Origin: Synaphobranchus kaupii
Lineage: Eukaryota; Chordata; Actinopteri; Anguilliformes; Synaphobranchidae
Reading direction: 5' to 3'
NCBI GenBank assembly: GCA_029718625.1
Contig: CM056383.1
Span: forward strand, 71,195,761 to 71,259,760
Length of the DNA stretch: 64,000 nt
In this document: positions 21,415-34,321 of the stretch, one piece after another
Position numbering within the stretch: position 1 is the stretch's first letter
Layout: every line of letters begins with the position of its first letter
Translations under genes and position numbers: made by a program
Notes under the pieces: generated by a model
Told to the model about the DNA's origin: nothing
The model's input: the letters and a program-made list of their open reading frames with translations, nothing else
The model's database searches: none

Positions 21415-21957
21415 CCATAGGTGATTCAATCGCAAGCCAATTAAGCTGTCCGGACAGGAGGTACACATCGCCAATAAGCAAGGCTATCTGCACTGTGGCT
21501 CCACGGAGGAGTCAAGAGCCAGATGCAACAAGACAAATGGGTAGTCGATCCTATCGACGTGGAACTCGTAAATCACAGAGCGCCACTCTGCCAGCGAAGC
21601 CTTCAACTGGCAGGCAGATTCAGCAAAAACAAAACGGAAAAAAAATAAACAAATACATTTTAAAAAAGGAGGGGGGAAAAGAAGAACCCTCCGGCTCGTC
21701 CGCATCGTGTAAAAAGCTCTGCGGGACAAACGGGCGAAACGCGGAGGTCAAAGTCTCGGAGGAAAGATAAAGAATTGGGCGGGAATGCCACGTTGCGATG
21801 AATAAATGTTGCCATCGCATCACAAAGTCCTGTTTTTGGATATGCCCGTACAGTGACATAACTAATGTGACCCACTGGGCCAGAAAAAGTGACCTTTGAC
21901 CCAAGGCGGGGGTTGGAATGCACCACCCTGTCACATTCAAAATCTGCCAAACTCCCT

Positions 21958-22457
21958 GGCTGTGTCCGAATCAGCACCATTCCATACCATTACGTAGGCT
22001 TGTCGAGTACACAGGAGGAGAAAGTCGGTAAGTACGCAAAACTTTCTCTAAATATAGTATAGTTAAAACCCCCATATGATGTACTTACTTCCGGGGGTTT
22101 CGCTGAGTATATTCCGGAGCATACTAAGAAGTACATGAACATTTTGGTTGCATAAATATGATGTGCAGCTTCGCTGGCGTTTTCCTTCAAATAAAAAAAC
22201 AACACGTGACACTCTAATTCTATGTAACGATCACTACTGGTAATTGAAAGCAATGGAGTGCTAGAACACCGATTTAGAATTAGGGTGCGGCGTCTAATGA
22301 CACTTCCACAGTACGGTTGGAAAAATAGTATGGAGGATATTTTTTTGCGTACTGCACCTCGCGTGTTAAACAGTGCACATTAAACAGCACACATCTGCCA
22401 GTACACTGTACACAGGCGACAGGACGCAGTAGATAGGGCTCTGATTCGGACACAGCC
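21958..22457 (+). mobile_element. Inverted-repeat element family T, copy 1 (500 bp)
   Basis: It begins GGCTGTGTCCGAATCAGCAC and ends GCTCTGATTCGGACACAGCC, so the termini are inverted repeats. Inside lie GAGTACACAGGAGGAGAAAG and ATGTACTTACTTCCGGGGGT, shared with copies at 37651-37912 and 38477-38738. A copy of repeat R (22209-22283) is nested inside and accounts for part of the extra length. No reading frame. Superfamily undetermined because no clear target duplication is seen. Confidence 0.7.
22209..22283 (+). repeat. Dispersed repeat R, copy 3 (partial, nested)
   Basis: It reads CACTCTAATTCTATGTAACG, ATCACTACTGGTAATTGAAA and GCAATGGAGTGCTAGAACAC. It matches the distal half of copy 1 and sits inside the family T element. 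Confidence 0.75.
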
Positions 22458-23308
22458 CCCGCCTATGGGGGAATGTGTTCTTGGTTGCGACGGCCACGGG
22501 GCCGGAGGTATCCCAGGGTCGTTGAAACTTCCTTTGAGTCCTGGTTGGTCGTGGTGTCAGAATGCACCTTGTGTTAGAAAATACAACAGCTTCATTCACG
22601 ATCCCTCATAAAAAAAGGTAATAAAACCCTTTTCAAAAACACCTGCATTTAAGTTACTCCGGTCACCGCCTTCTCCCTGCAGACTCAAGCTTATTTCAGT
22701 GGAAATGAGAAACTGCCACAAAGAAGTTTGAACCAATTTTAAAAAAGTAACGTGAATCCGTACTCCGAGGTGGCGTCCTTTCACAGCTTTGTTAAGGGAG
22801 TAACCCGAGAGAGCAGAGACGTTCCACAGAGGGAAGAGACTGTGGGACAGGAAGTCAATGGCCTCCCTGTTTTCGTCTCTGATTGGTCGAGTAACTCCGA
22901 GCAATCGGGAGACGATCTCAGAAGTTCCTACCATGTGGCCATCACCTGGGGGCATCAAGTCGCCTGCCAAGAGCATAAAAGGCGCCTCTGGCAAATACCA
23001 TCCTTCTCCACTCTGCTGACTCCGCATATTGCATGTGTGGATGAGACCGTTATTAAAACCATGCAGAATGATGAATGTAGAATTTGAAAACGCCCCATGA
23101 GATACGAGCACAGGGAGGAATGTGGACACGAGACTAACTGAGGACACTAATCTTTTGAATTCATTTTCAGTGCCAAGTTTTACCTACTGCAATGGACATT
23201 AAAGAAGATTTTTTTTTCCCTCCCATGTGATTAACCATGGACACCTTATTTAAGCGCCACTTTTTAGGGTTGGTCATGAATTAGGTTGGAGCATTTTGGG
23301 TACGGTAC

Positions 23309-23403
23309 CTGTCTTCCCCGCTCCGCTCTCCCCGGTGATGAGAATGCACTGGTCTTTATCCTGGTCTCGCAGAGAACGGTAGGCCTCGTCCGCCAAGGCG
23401 TAG
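23309..23403 (-). CDS. myo1b: myo1b coding exon 3 (P-loop)
   Basis: 95 bp. The reverse strand reads CTTCTTCTCCGTTTCAG acceptor, C (completing Ile), then YALADEAYRSLRDQDKDQCI and LITGESGAGKT, a final G and the donor GTACCG. GESGAGKT is the myosin P-loop that binds the ATP phosphates and is complete here. The phase matches exon 2 (ends in AT) and exon 4 (begins AG, giving Glu). The donor GTACCG is weaker than the GTGAGT found at the other five coding exons. The assignment is certain for a class-I myosin. Myo1b over Myo1a is supported by the exon 1 sequence. Confidence 0.97.
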
Positions 23404-26218
23404 CTGAAACGGAGAAGAAGATCACCCGCCAGTCAGACCACAGGCACACACACAGTCAAACACGAGAAACAAAAACCAAATAAATATTAAATATGATGAC
23501 TTTATTTAGGTTTGCTAATTTGTCCAATTACTTTTGGTCCCCTAAAATGGTAGGGGGGGGGGTTGTGTAAAAAGGGCTACAATTGCTACACGGTTCACCC
23601 GATATGGATGTAAACACGCTCAAATTAAAGCTGAAAGTCTGCACTTTCACATAGTTACTATTCCATTTCAAATCCAATGTGCTGGGGTACAGAGCCAGAA
23701 AAACAAAAAATGTGTCACTGACTAAATACTTTTGGATTGCACTGCACATCCCTTTACTAACCCACTACCCTACTTTCCTCCTATCTGTGAACTTAACTTT
23801 CATAGAAATGTTTCTTTCTGTGTTTCATTGCGGTTAAGTGGAATACTGGATAAATGGACGGTACTTAATTTCTTTCCCTGGATTTATTGGCCTAGGTAAA
23901 AACGCCGTCAGCTTGGCACGGCATCAGAGTGCAGCACTTTAGATAACAGCTAATGCTCAATTATCCCTTTCATGCTCTTTGACTGAGGGAAGAGCCCAGT
24001 GCAAATGTTTCTGCTTCGAGTGAAAGCCGGCCAAGCCGGGCCAGATGCCTGCTGATCATTTGCATGTGGCACCCGGTTTTAAAAGTGGGTCACATTCGCA
24101 ACACAATCCAACTCGGCAAGTCGTACGCTTGTGTCGCAGGAGGGCCACGTTTGTTTTATTACCGCTTTGTTTTTTGTTGCTTTTTCCATTGTTCCGAGTT
24201 GAACGGTTCTTGAAAGACAACTGTGAGGTCTCGTTCGAACCCATCTTCCAGTCTACGTGTTGTTTCTATGAGCCAGGACAGTTTCAGCACTTCCAATCAG
24301 GGTATGGACTGCTCCAGTGCATTCAGTGTTAAGTGCTCGGCTATCGATTGTGTGGGAGCTCTTAATGAATGGCTTTCAAACGCCTACCACTGTGCAACGG
24401 CACACACTACACTCCAGTGATATGTAATATAAGACTAAATGCCAAACAAGTTGAACACAACACTTCTCTGTTCATTTAAAACTGTGACACATGAAAATTG
24501 TTTACTCTTGTAATACTGCAAAGGCAGATTACCATCATATGCAAGCCTAAAAATCAGAGGAAAACAAAAACCATCAACTCCCAGTTCCTGTCAGCTCGAA
24601 AATAACTACGGTAAGAGTCAAAGATTATGTAAACCGATCAATAGCAAATAGTTTTTTACACAACGTAGCTGGATGCATCAGTTTGCCTAAACCTAAAGTC
24701 TAAAAGCATCTACTGTTCACTGCAACAATGTAGAACATTCTAAAGCAGCCAATGAGAATTCCAGAAAATTACAGCATTTAACTCGATTGGTCATCTTAAT
24801 AATGAACCTGTTTTACATAAATTCCAGGACAATGGCTGACTACAGGCTCAGTGAGAAAGCGGGTCACATGGTGTACCAGTAAAGAGGTCATGCTGGCTCC
24901 AGCAACAAAGCTACGATTGTCATTGTTTGGGTCAGATACAATGTGGGAACTAAAACAAACCCGACAGGCGTCTTCCGAGTTTGCAGGCGAGCCAATGGGA
25001 CGGAGCGCAGAAAGGTTCCATGGGCGGGCGTTTCCGTGGCCACGCCCTCGCACGCAAGCACCTATTTGTGTGGGCTGAAGGAAGCCTTCATAGGGATGGG
25101 CGGAGGGTGTTGTGTCCCTATAGGCCAAGGTGCGGCACCTCATTGTGTCGCACCCAGCCTAAAAGCAGCGCCTTGACTCTATCCGCCCTGGTCCTCCACC
25201 AACAGGCCCACGAGTGCCCAAAATTAGCCCAGTGCTATGGGCAGGGCGGCCATTTTCCCTCGTCTCTCTACTACGCCTCCATCGCTCAGGAATTTTCCTG
25301 AACCACGACTAATAATAACTGTGATTGTGCAGTAAATGTTGCGTGCCATTAGCCCCTCCGCTCTGGCCCGCTGTCCCGCAATAAATATGTTGATGGGACG
25401 TTCCAAGAGGCAGGGGGTGGGGGAACGAACTCTGAAGCGCTTTCATGGACCTCCAAGGGAATACTCTCCGTGTTTGTCCCGCGCTGGAATGGGAATGTTT
25501 CTCTCTCCAAACTATAAAGCCCTCTGATGACATTCGGCAGGAACTGGGAGGACTCCTGAGACCTCACTGTTTCAACTAACACAACATGTGGACAAAGTGC
25601 CTTTTACCTTTGCCTCCCGTAAATCAAGACGTGTGTGTGTGTGAGAATATTTGAGGGTTAATAAGTAGGTATGCAGAGAAATGGCCTTCACAGTGCTCTA
25701 ATTTTGGATACCTGAGAGCCTCTGTGCATGAGAAGAACCACCACACATCCTGACCTACTTGGCTCATATGAGTACTCAGTTAAAGTGTCTTAATTAAGTC
25801 AGTAATACATTTAATTATGTTGTGAGATCTGGGATTGCAGATTCTGACTGTCGGCCTATGCGATCTCCAAGGAGGCCCGTGGATGCCAGAAACATCATCG
25901 AGGGGCTTAGTCTTAGCTTTACCGTGGCTTTGTTCAAATACACTGAGGCTTTTTTGAGTCACTCCAACAAAAGGGTTTGGGTTTGCTTCCCAGGAACGAC
26001 CAAAGAAAAGGACCGGTTTGGAAAAACGAAAACTAAAGAGAGTCAGGTTTAATAAGACTATGGTACAGGAGGGAGGGTGTTAAAATGCCTATTAACAATC
26101 ACAGTCGACTTGACTTTAATGCCATTTGATCGTACAGTATCAATACCTAATATAAATAAATGAGAGGGGCTCCATGCTCATACCATTTAGCACGTATGGC
26201 ACTTCAAACGCTCGAATA

Positions 26219-26480
26219 AGATTCAATTCAATTCAATTCAATTCAATTTTATTTGTATAGCGCTTTTTACAGAGAACTGTCACAAAGACGCTGCACAGGG
26301 AGACAGAAGGAAAATTGAGCAAAAAACCAGGCCATAGCCCCCAACCAGCAAAATGAGGTAAGAAAACTCCCCGGTAGGGGAGAAAAAAAACACTGAGCAG
26401 TGGCGAGAAAAAACTCCCCAGTGGGAAGAAATCTCGGAAGGAACCTGGCTAGAGAGGGGGTGCCCATCCTTCGCTGGCCG
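26219..26480 (-). mobile_element. Dispersed fish repeat with (ATTCA)n end, probable LINE 3' part
   Basis: ATTCA pentamers at 26221-26247 are followed by TTTATTTGTATAGCGCTTTT, then AAAACTCCCCGGTAGGGGAG, AAAACTCCCCAGTGGGAAGA and GGAACCTGGCTAGAGAGGGG. I recognise this order from many fish loci. The pentamer run at one end would be the 3' tail of an element on the - strand. Confidence 0.55.
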
Positions 26481-26983
26481 GCCCGGTTTAGACTCAAGAT
26501 CCCAACTGCTTATAATTTATGTACAAGGAGAACGGGCCTGTTGTAAAGTTTGCTTCAAGAATGATATATTTTACTGTTGAAAACCATACTACAATACAAA
26601 CTTTTAAATACAAGTTAATGAATGACTCTGGAAAGCCAAATTAAAAGCCTTCAAGAGCCGGTTTTCTTTAACTTTGAACTCCTCTAATTGATTGATGTTG
26701 CCATTTGGACAGGATGTGACCTCACTTGACAAACTCTGCAGCCAGCAGGACTTTAAGCACGGCAACGTGTCCATCCCTACTCTTTACGCAGGCCGAGCGA
26801 TTGTCAGAGATGTTTAATGCTTTCTTGCACTTCCTGGAAGCAATACCACCTTATTGTGACATCATAGCACCGCTTAGAGAACCTTCCCTTGGCAGGGTTC
26901 TGGTGGAGGAAAGTCCCATCCAAGCTCATCAACGGAAGGCCGGGGCCACGCCCGGGAGGCGTGGACTAGGGGTGGAGTGGGGT

Positions 26984-27000
26984 GGGGGGGGGGGGGGGGG
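26984..27000. repeat. Poly(G) run, 17 bases
   Basis: An uninterrupted G run. A second, of 14 G, lies at 27185-27198. Confidence 0.95.
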
Positions 27001-28037
27001 TCTGGTCTGGCAACCGCTGACCAGTCCGTCGAAGCCCAGCATTCTCAGGGAGCGGCACAGGACATTACATCACAGGCGAAAAGCGCGAGGCCCGGGAGCA
27101 GATGTCTCAGCTCTGTGAAAACAGCCTCGCCGCCAGACGTGAGACTGACAAAGGACTGCCATCACACAATTAAGGGGAGGGAGCGGGGGGGGGGGGGGAG
27201 TGTGTCAGGACAGGGGGACGGATGGGGGGCGCTGGATGCGTGCCAAATGATCAGTCCTTGCCCGACGTGACGCGCACTGTCAGCACAGCAGGCCGCGAGC
27301 CTGTCGCTAACGAACTCGGGGCTCGGGGCGACATGAATACGAATGGAGCCGTCACAACATGAATAGCTTCAAAAGCCAGACTGGAGGCTGGACCCACCCC
27401 CCCCAGTCCCCCTCTCTCTATACGAGGGGCCAGAGGCTCGTGTCTGTTGGCCCGTGTTCTTCCCGAAAAGCCGGGGCGCATCAATCAATCGGAGCCCAAG
27501 TGGCAGGAAATCCCGGAGCGTTCGACTGTCCATCGACACCACGCCACTTCCTCCCGCCCCGCTGGTCCTGGAGGGAGGAAATCTAAAAACTAAAGTGAGA
27601 ACATCTGCTCCGCTGATTAGCTGCGGATTTCACGAGAGAAACGAGTCTTAACAGAAGCTTAAACCATAAACAATTAAACTCCCTACTGAGGGAAAAAAAA
27701 AAAACAACAAAAAAAAAACAAACACCGTCGGTGCTTCCGATAAGCGGTCCGGTACCGTGACCATATTAGCTCGAGAGGATGACCGTGCTCAACTCTCAGG
27801 GAAGGCTATAGGCGCTCAGCCAGAGTGGCACTGGGCCTCAGCCTTCCACATCTGAGCCTGCCTGGCCGATGAGGAGGATAGATACAAGAGGCCGGGCTCC
27901 CGCTTCCACATTGTGTAGTTTAGGGAGTGCAAGAGCTGTAATTCATACTTCCTCGTACCCGAGCTCTTAAGCCACATCCACATGAGGCTAACTGGAGAAA
28001 ATAGACTCTACTTCCTTCTCAAAAGCCTGAGAAATGG

Positions 28038-28082
28038 AGGGAGAGGGAGAGGGAGAGGGAGAGGGGGAGGGGGAGAGAGAGA
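28038..28082. repeat. (GGGAGA)n purine repeat
   Basis: About six GGGAGA hexamers drifting to GGGGGA and GAGA. Confidence 0.9.
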
Positions 28083-29670
28083 TTCTCATTCTCAGCCAAT
28101 AGATGAATGGAAGGATATTGGATGGATCTTCCTCTTTTTTGCAAGTTGAAAGTTCCTCTGCAGATGTGTTCAGGAATCAAAGGACTAATTTGCGCTGACT
28201 GGCTAATGAGAACAGACTCATCAACAGCTGCGGCGTTTAGATGAGCTAAACAGGCTTTTACCAGCAGCTTTCGCTCAGACGCCTAGATGATCGCAAAAGC
28301 CGGCACATGTTTGCGCTATGTCTCCCTTATGTGGTTAAACAGTGGTTAAATGTGTTACTTTAATCAAAGTGCGGTGGGGTTGATAAACAATTTGCAGATT
28401 AAAAGCACTTTAACTGGTGATGGCTAATTATCCAAGAATGCAACTGGCCACAGATTTTATGTCTTTAAACTTACAAAACGTTTAAACGGCAATTTGTGGG
28501 ATAACTGCACGGCTAGAGGGCCTTCGCGGCTACGTCTGTAGTAGCATAGCAACCCAAAGCTTACAGTGCTGTGGAGGCAAGACATTAACACTGCAAATAA
28601 CAATGCCGCAGCAATGTTGTGAGAAACATCCTGTAAAATTGTAATTTAAAGACCTCTTCGGCTGACTCATTTGGCCCTGGGCGGACACACGTGCGCGTTT
28701 TAAGTTTGGCTCCGATTGTACTGAGCCGGAAATGGGCCTTCCTGCTTTCCCCTTAAGACTGGCCCAGGTGGTTCTGGAACAGAGAGTGATGTCACAGAAG
28801 GGACAGAGTGATGTCACAGAGGGGTGGGGCACATCAGAGTCACAGTACAGTGGGCCTCTCTCCCCAGCAAGCGCTGGCACCTGCGTTGGTGGAGGGCCTC
28901 TCGAACGCTTCCTGGCCAAACCAGCTCTCAATAGCGGGAGCCATTGTGCATAAACAATGAGAGCCGGCCTGTCTCGGATATACGCAGATAACGGACGGCC
29001 AATTCAGCGAGAAAGCCCCATCAGTGAGAAAGCAAGTCCCATTCATGCACATGCTCGCATTCAGAACGTCAAACACAGCCTACGGGAGAGGCCATTTTAT
29101 GACAGGATTGACTGTAATCATCTAGAAGCACCAGTGGTATGCGACTTCTCTTGAGGGAACTGTTTTTGGTCTCTGTGATTACCCCATCTTGTTCAGGCCC
29201 AGAATGTGTGTCGTGCCTCACACCCTGCACCATTATAAAGGGTTAACATCTTAATCTCTCAAGCCACAAGGTAAAGTATTATGTACCTTCCAAAGCCACA
29301 TCCTCAATAGAGCTTGCTTCCTGGCGCTGATCCCTTTAGATTATAGAGTGTGCCTGTTCAGTTTACTTGCAACAGACTCCAGAGTGATGCGGTTTGCAAA
29401 CAATTGAATTTTTTACCCCCAATATTCTTTCAAAAATATCAGTAAAAATGATGATCAAATCAACAATATCGGAAGACTAAAACACACAGGAGATCAGACA
29501 ACTTTCCACCTTCAATGGAACAGCCACACCCCCCCCCCCCCCAGAATTGATTCATGGAACAATCGGCACAATGGAGTGGTTTACAAGTAGCCCCATCTTC
29601 CCTTCTACGGATCCAACCTCAGGGGGACCCCAAAGTGCTCCTTACACCCCCTCCTGCTGACAACCCGCCC

Positions 29671-29680
29671 GTCACACACT

Positions 29681-29721
<41 letters not shown>

Positions 29722-29723
29722 CC

Positions 29724-29757
<34 letters not shown>

Positions 29758-29810
29758 CCCTACACACACACACACACACACACACAGCCCTACGCACACA
29801 TGCACTCACA
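29671..29810. repeat. (CA)n microsatellite with AGCCCTA interruptions
   Basis: Three CA blocks are separated by the same 7-base AGCCCTA word, so the compound unit has itself been duplicated. 14 C at 29529-29542 lies nearby. Confidence 0.93.
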
Positions 29811-30569
29811 CATTTCCCCACATCCTCAGTCAGTGGGGAGGGGGGCAATCGGGCTGTTTTTAGACTCTCTCCCCTCCGCTCAGGATATCTTTACTGCTTC
29901 CCCTGTCTGTGCTCAATGTGCTCCAGACTCAGCTCTCCTGGGTCAGCAAGGCCCCAGTCTCCACCAGCACTGATCCAGAATCAGCCGCAGGTCTAAACAC
30001 AAAATGGCCGCCGTTAGGGCACGGGGGTGCCGGCGAACTGATCCTGGATCAGTTGTTCTTGGCGCCTTCTGCCAGGGAGCCCCCAGGTCTCATTGACCCC
30101 CCCCCCCCCCCCCAGTTTCATCCACAGGAAATGTCTGCCCGCAGCTCGTTTACTGTAGGAAGTCTCGGGGGAGTAGTGGAAGACCCCTGACTTGTGTGAT
30201 TTTTAAGGCGTGTTTCGGGAAGGATGTGGAGGAAGCCTTCGCTGGTATAGATGGCGCTCTGTGTTTCTCAGCTACAGCAAGCACGTGTATTTGTCTGCCG
30301 TGGTTCAACCTCAGGCCTATAAACAAATAATAAAACATTTTCAAAAAACCTTCCCAGCAATGACGCACGCGCTGTCCCATATTTTGTATTCACCGATCCT
30401 TATTGAAATATGCATAGCCTCCATCACAAAAGACCACATCCATAGCAGTGATTTAGCAGCCATATTTACTCGGCTTATACTGTTAACCTGATCAACAGCA
30501 CCACAGTCACTCAAAAAAAAAAAAACTGACCAATGGCAAAGCACCTCAGAAGGATCATATGCAAATAAG

Positions 30570-30929
30570 CACTATTTACTCCAGCACAGTGTGGAGCACC
30601 ACACACGTATTAAACACTATTTACTCCAGCACAGTGTGGAGCACCACACACGTATTAAACACTATTTACTCCAGCACAGCGTGGAGCACCACACACGTAT
30701 TAAACACTATTTACTCCAGCACAGTGTGGAGCACCACACACGTATTAAACACTATTTACTCCAGCACAGTGTGGAGCACCACACACGTATTAAACACTAT
30801 TTACTCCAGCACAGTGTGGAGCACCACACACGTATTAAACACTATTTACTCCAGCACAGTGTGGAGCACCACACACGTATTAAACACTATTTACTCCAGC
30901 ACAGTGTGGAGCACCACACACGTATTAAA
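30570..30929. repeat. Minisatellite, 45 bp x 8, near-perfect
   Basis: Eight head-to-tail units start at 30570 and every 45 bases to 30885. Each begins CACTATTTACTCCAGCACAG, and each contains the imperfect palindrome CTCCAGCACAGTGTGGAG and ends ACACACGTATTAAA. The only difference I see is AGCGTGG for AGTGTGG in the third unit. Because 45 is a multiple of three the array is open in several frames, but nothing suggests it is translated. Confidence 0.98.
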
Positions 30930-31087
30930 CAAAAATTAGGCCATTTTTATATACGGCCTTAATATTGATATGATTCAGAGGTGAAGGCTGGTAGTGGCCG
31001 CTCCACACAGTCAGAAAAGTGAACATTTGGAGGATGTGGTTGCAATGGCACAGGCCTAGAAATATGACTGGCCAATTGGGAGAGGAA

Positions 31088-31114
31088 GGGGGGGGGGGGG
31101 GGGGGGGGGGGGGG
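31088..31114. repeat. Poly(G) run, 27 bases
   Basis: The longest mononucleotide G run in the window. Confidence 0.95.
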
Positions 31115-31611
31115 AGTGATAGAAAAAATAAAAGATAAGACGGAGATGCTGCATGACTTGCGGTGTACAAACTGTGACCTTTTTTTTTAATAGCATCTCA
31201 GCATTAGGACAACAGGGGCTCCTTTATCCCAGCATCCTCTGGGCCGAGCTCGCAGGCCAACACAGACACAAAAGCCGGCTATCTCTGGCGTCCCGACTGC
31301 GGGGGCAGGGACGGGCGGGGCAGGGAGACTGACCGGGAGCCAGGGTGAGGATGAAAGACAAACGGACGGGAACGCCAGCCTCCGCGCACACAGCCGTCTC
31401 TGTGCTCCAGAGCTGGCCCAGACCCGGCCCAGAGCCGGCCCGGGCCATCCCAGATCTAACTGTGTAGACTCCCTGCAGTCACCACATCCTCCGCCTTCCT
31501 TTCATTCACAGCTGCTGTCCTCTCCAAAACTCAATTTGGCCTCAAAGTTTTTTTTGCTCACCCCAACTAGCCAAATTTAGGTCAGACCACTGAACTCTGT
31601 TCAACAAGTGG

Positions 31612-31616
<5 letters not shown>

Positions 31617-31653
<37 letters not shown>

Positions 31654-31735
31654 TGGGCAGGCATGGACACACACACACAAGCACATAGATACACACACAA
31701 ACAAACACACATATAGATACGCACGCACGCACGCA
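31617..31735. repeat. (CA)n microsatellite, interrupted
   Basis: A pure CA block at 31617-31651 is followed by looser CA-rich sequence with GCACGCACGCACGCAC near 31721. Confidence 0.9.
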
Positions 31736-32254
31736 CAGGTCCGAAACGGCGAAGGACAAAGTGCGGTTCAGAGAGCAGCCCGTCTCAGACGAGCGCAGCA
31801 TCACTTCACACGTCTGCGGCAGACAGCGACCTCACTGTGACCTCACTGTGACCCCCTGGAGCCTCTGGTTCAGCCTCCGGTGCGACGGTCAGGCACGATG
31901 CCGGCCCCTAGCAGAATACAAACGCCTCCACTGTGGCTCGGGACGCAAGCTAGCAACCCCCCCCCACCCCAATCCTACTATCCCACAATCCCCTCCTCAC
32001 CCAGCAAAGAGTGTTTACATAGCCTCGCTCCAGGAAATGAGACGAGGGTCTCGACACCAGGGAGGGCGGGACAGGGGGGTAAATACAGCGCACCAGCACA
32101 AACGCCCGCACACACCGAGCGTTAGGACCTGTGGCGCATGCCAAACGAGTCGGTTACTTTGATAGCCGCACTATGATCATATACATTGTTGTACTGTGAT
32201 GAAAATTACAGTAGACTTTTTTTAAGTTGGTCTTTTAATAGCCTGGGAGCAGTA

Positions 32255-32362
32255 ACATTTAAGGAATCGATAAAGGAATCGATAAAGAATCGGACCGATA
32301 AGCAGAATCGATAATGACATCGGTATCAAATATCAATAAAATCTAACGCTTCCCATCCCTAC
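32255..32362. mobile_element. Fragment of hAT-like fish repeat (AATCGATAA-rich)
   Basis: AAGGAATCGATA occurs twice, then AGCAGAATCGATAATGACAT and CTTCCCATCCCTA. This resembles the terminal part of a fish hAT-type repeat I recognise, but the opposite end was not found. Confidence 0.35.
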
Positions 32363-34111
32363 CGGACCCACAGTCCCCATTCAGACCACCTGTGTGTTAT
32401 TAAAGAGGGCTCTGATGCCAGGAAAGGTCTGACACAGTCGAAGAGGACTGCTCCAACACTCCAGGATTCCCCAGATAAAAAAGAATATTGGACTTAAAAA
32501 AAAAGAACTGAAGTCAAGAATCAATTATACTGCATTTATATGCGGGAAAAATTATTGATGTGTCGTTATAGTGGCAAAAGCAGTAACTGTCATTTGGCTT
32601 AACGACTTCATCAGCACAGCTGAGCCATTGAAAGCAGACTATTTTACTACACCTGATTTTTGAAAAAAAAGGTTTATCAACTGTAGCAAGCTTAAAAGCC
32701 AAGGCTACTTCTGTGATTGTTAGAGATATGTGAAGTCCCTTTTCTGGAAGTCCCAAGTAAAGATATTCCTCATCATGATACAAGCAAAATATACATATAG
32801 CTCTCTGAATGAAATAAATGTGTAAAAATATTCATTGAATTTAGTCCTGCTTTTAGGACTACATTTTAACTCGCATTTAAGAAGCCTCCCTTGGTAATTA
32901 AATAAATCTATGTATATTCATTTTAATCACACCTTTCCTCTAAAAAAAAAAACTGATTTATAGGAATTAGTACCAAAGTGTGTGTGTGTGTGTGTGTGTG
33001 TGCCACTGTATGTATATGAGAGAGTTTCATAATAACCATTAGTTGCTGATAACAAGTCCAGACGTGTGTCCAACCCATCAAGATTATCAGTGAGTGACAG
33101 CTAGATCTAATGGGTGCACTTAAAGTAAACTGGCAGGCCTTTTCCCCTGTATGCCTGTAAGTAGAACGCTTTACATAGATGGTCGACACCTCAGGTAAAT
33201 GCCACTTTCACTGTAGAAAACACTTGTTTACTCTTCGAATGTTTTGCAATGCAAAGCCTCGCCTGTCCACAGAAAGAGGCTCCCGTTAACTTCAATACGA
33301 CCGTTCCGAAACCGTGGAACAGCAAAGATTAACAGGCAGGTGTATCCTGCCTTGAACCTTATCTTTCACGAGCAAACCATTATTCCGTGTGACCGATTGT
33401 ATAGAAAGGTTTGTTAAACCTTTTCAGTGTGCGTCTATGGACGTCTATGTTACTGATCAATTGTCACACGGTGGGCAAAGGCTTTGGATAATCATTCCTG
33501 ATGATTTTTTATACACTTTGTTCTACTTGTATCAGAGATTATGCAGACTGCCCACACAATAGATTGTTCAGGACAAAGGTTCCACACACACACCTGAACA
33601 ACACAAATCGAAAGAGCTGTGTAATGTCTTGGGGGGGGGGGGGGGTTGGTGATAACCTCTGACCTCTTAAACAAACCCACCCATTTGCGACTTCACACAA
33701 AGATTTATTCCGCAGTTTGAAACGTCAGGATAAAGTCATAGTTTGGGAAGTGGTCATTAAGTATTCCACAGCCCGGAAAGATTCCTGCTGTGAACGCAAA
33801 GCCGAGACCCAAATGTGGCCACTCAATTTATCACCGCCGGCCTATTGCTCAAAAGGATCTTTGGAAAATATTACAACACAGAGACTTTAGATGCTTATCT
33901 TCTCTTCTCATGCATACCATAAAAAAAGCAAATATTAAGAGGTTTCCTTATTGCCCCGCACATTTGCCCACAGCTTGCATTATCTTCTCAGCTCAAAGTT
34001 TAAAGGCATGTGACGGTGATGGTCGCCAGACGACGGTCCAAAGGGAGACCGTGGCTTGCTTGTGTTTAAGGCCCCATGGTAACCCCATCATATCACCATT
34101 ATCTTTTCAAC

Positions 34112-34321
34112 TAGGGCATGAAATTCACTTTTTCACCTGCTGGATTCTAAAAAAAAATCACCAGCCATTTTCAACATTTTACCAGCCACATTACCCTTTA
34201 ACAATATAACACAACCTGGCTGGTTAGCTGCCACAGTGGCTGCTGGAGAAGCAAATGTTAACAGGCATAATCAAAATTTTACCAGCATTTGGCTGGCGGC
34301 AGGCGTTAATTTCACACCCTG
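34112..34321. mobile_element. hAT-type MITE with perfect 8-bp target duplication
   Basis: 210 bp. The left end TAGGGCATGAAATTCAC and right end GTTAATTTCACACCCTG are inverted repeats with a few changes. The flanks are identical: TTTTCAAC at 34104-34111 and at 34322-34329. Inside, ACCAGCCA-type words repeat. No coding sequence. Confidence 0.9.

Larger units (their letters stand above)
16610..23308 (-). other. myo1b intron 3
   Basis: 6,699 bp. It contains a 100-bp tandem duplication close to the exon 4 acceptor, a 280-bp GT microsatellite, two copies of dispersed repeat R plus a third nested in an inverted-repeat element, and an hAT-type MITE. 17340-17460 is GC- and CpG-rich with a short GCCGCC run, but shows no gene signal. 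Confidence 0.8.

Noticed and set aside
22596..23147. A 183-codon - strand frame just downstream of myo1b exon 3 in gene direction
   Set aside because: No recognisable domain, no similarity I can name, and no splice signals at its ends. Expected by chance in 25 kb scale introns.
30559..30962. Repeat-protein-like frames over the 45-bp array and over 40607-41136 and 48421-48954
   Set aside because: Unit lengths divisible by three, or repeats without stops, make several frames open at once. No codon bias or homology.
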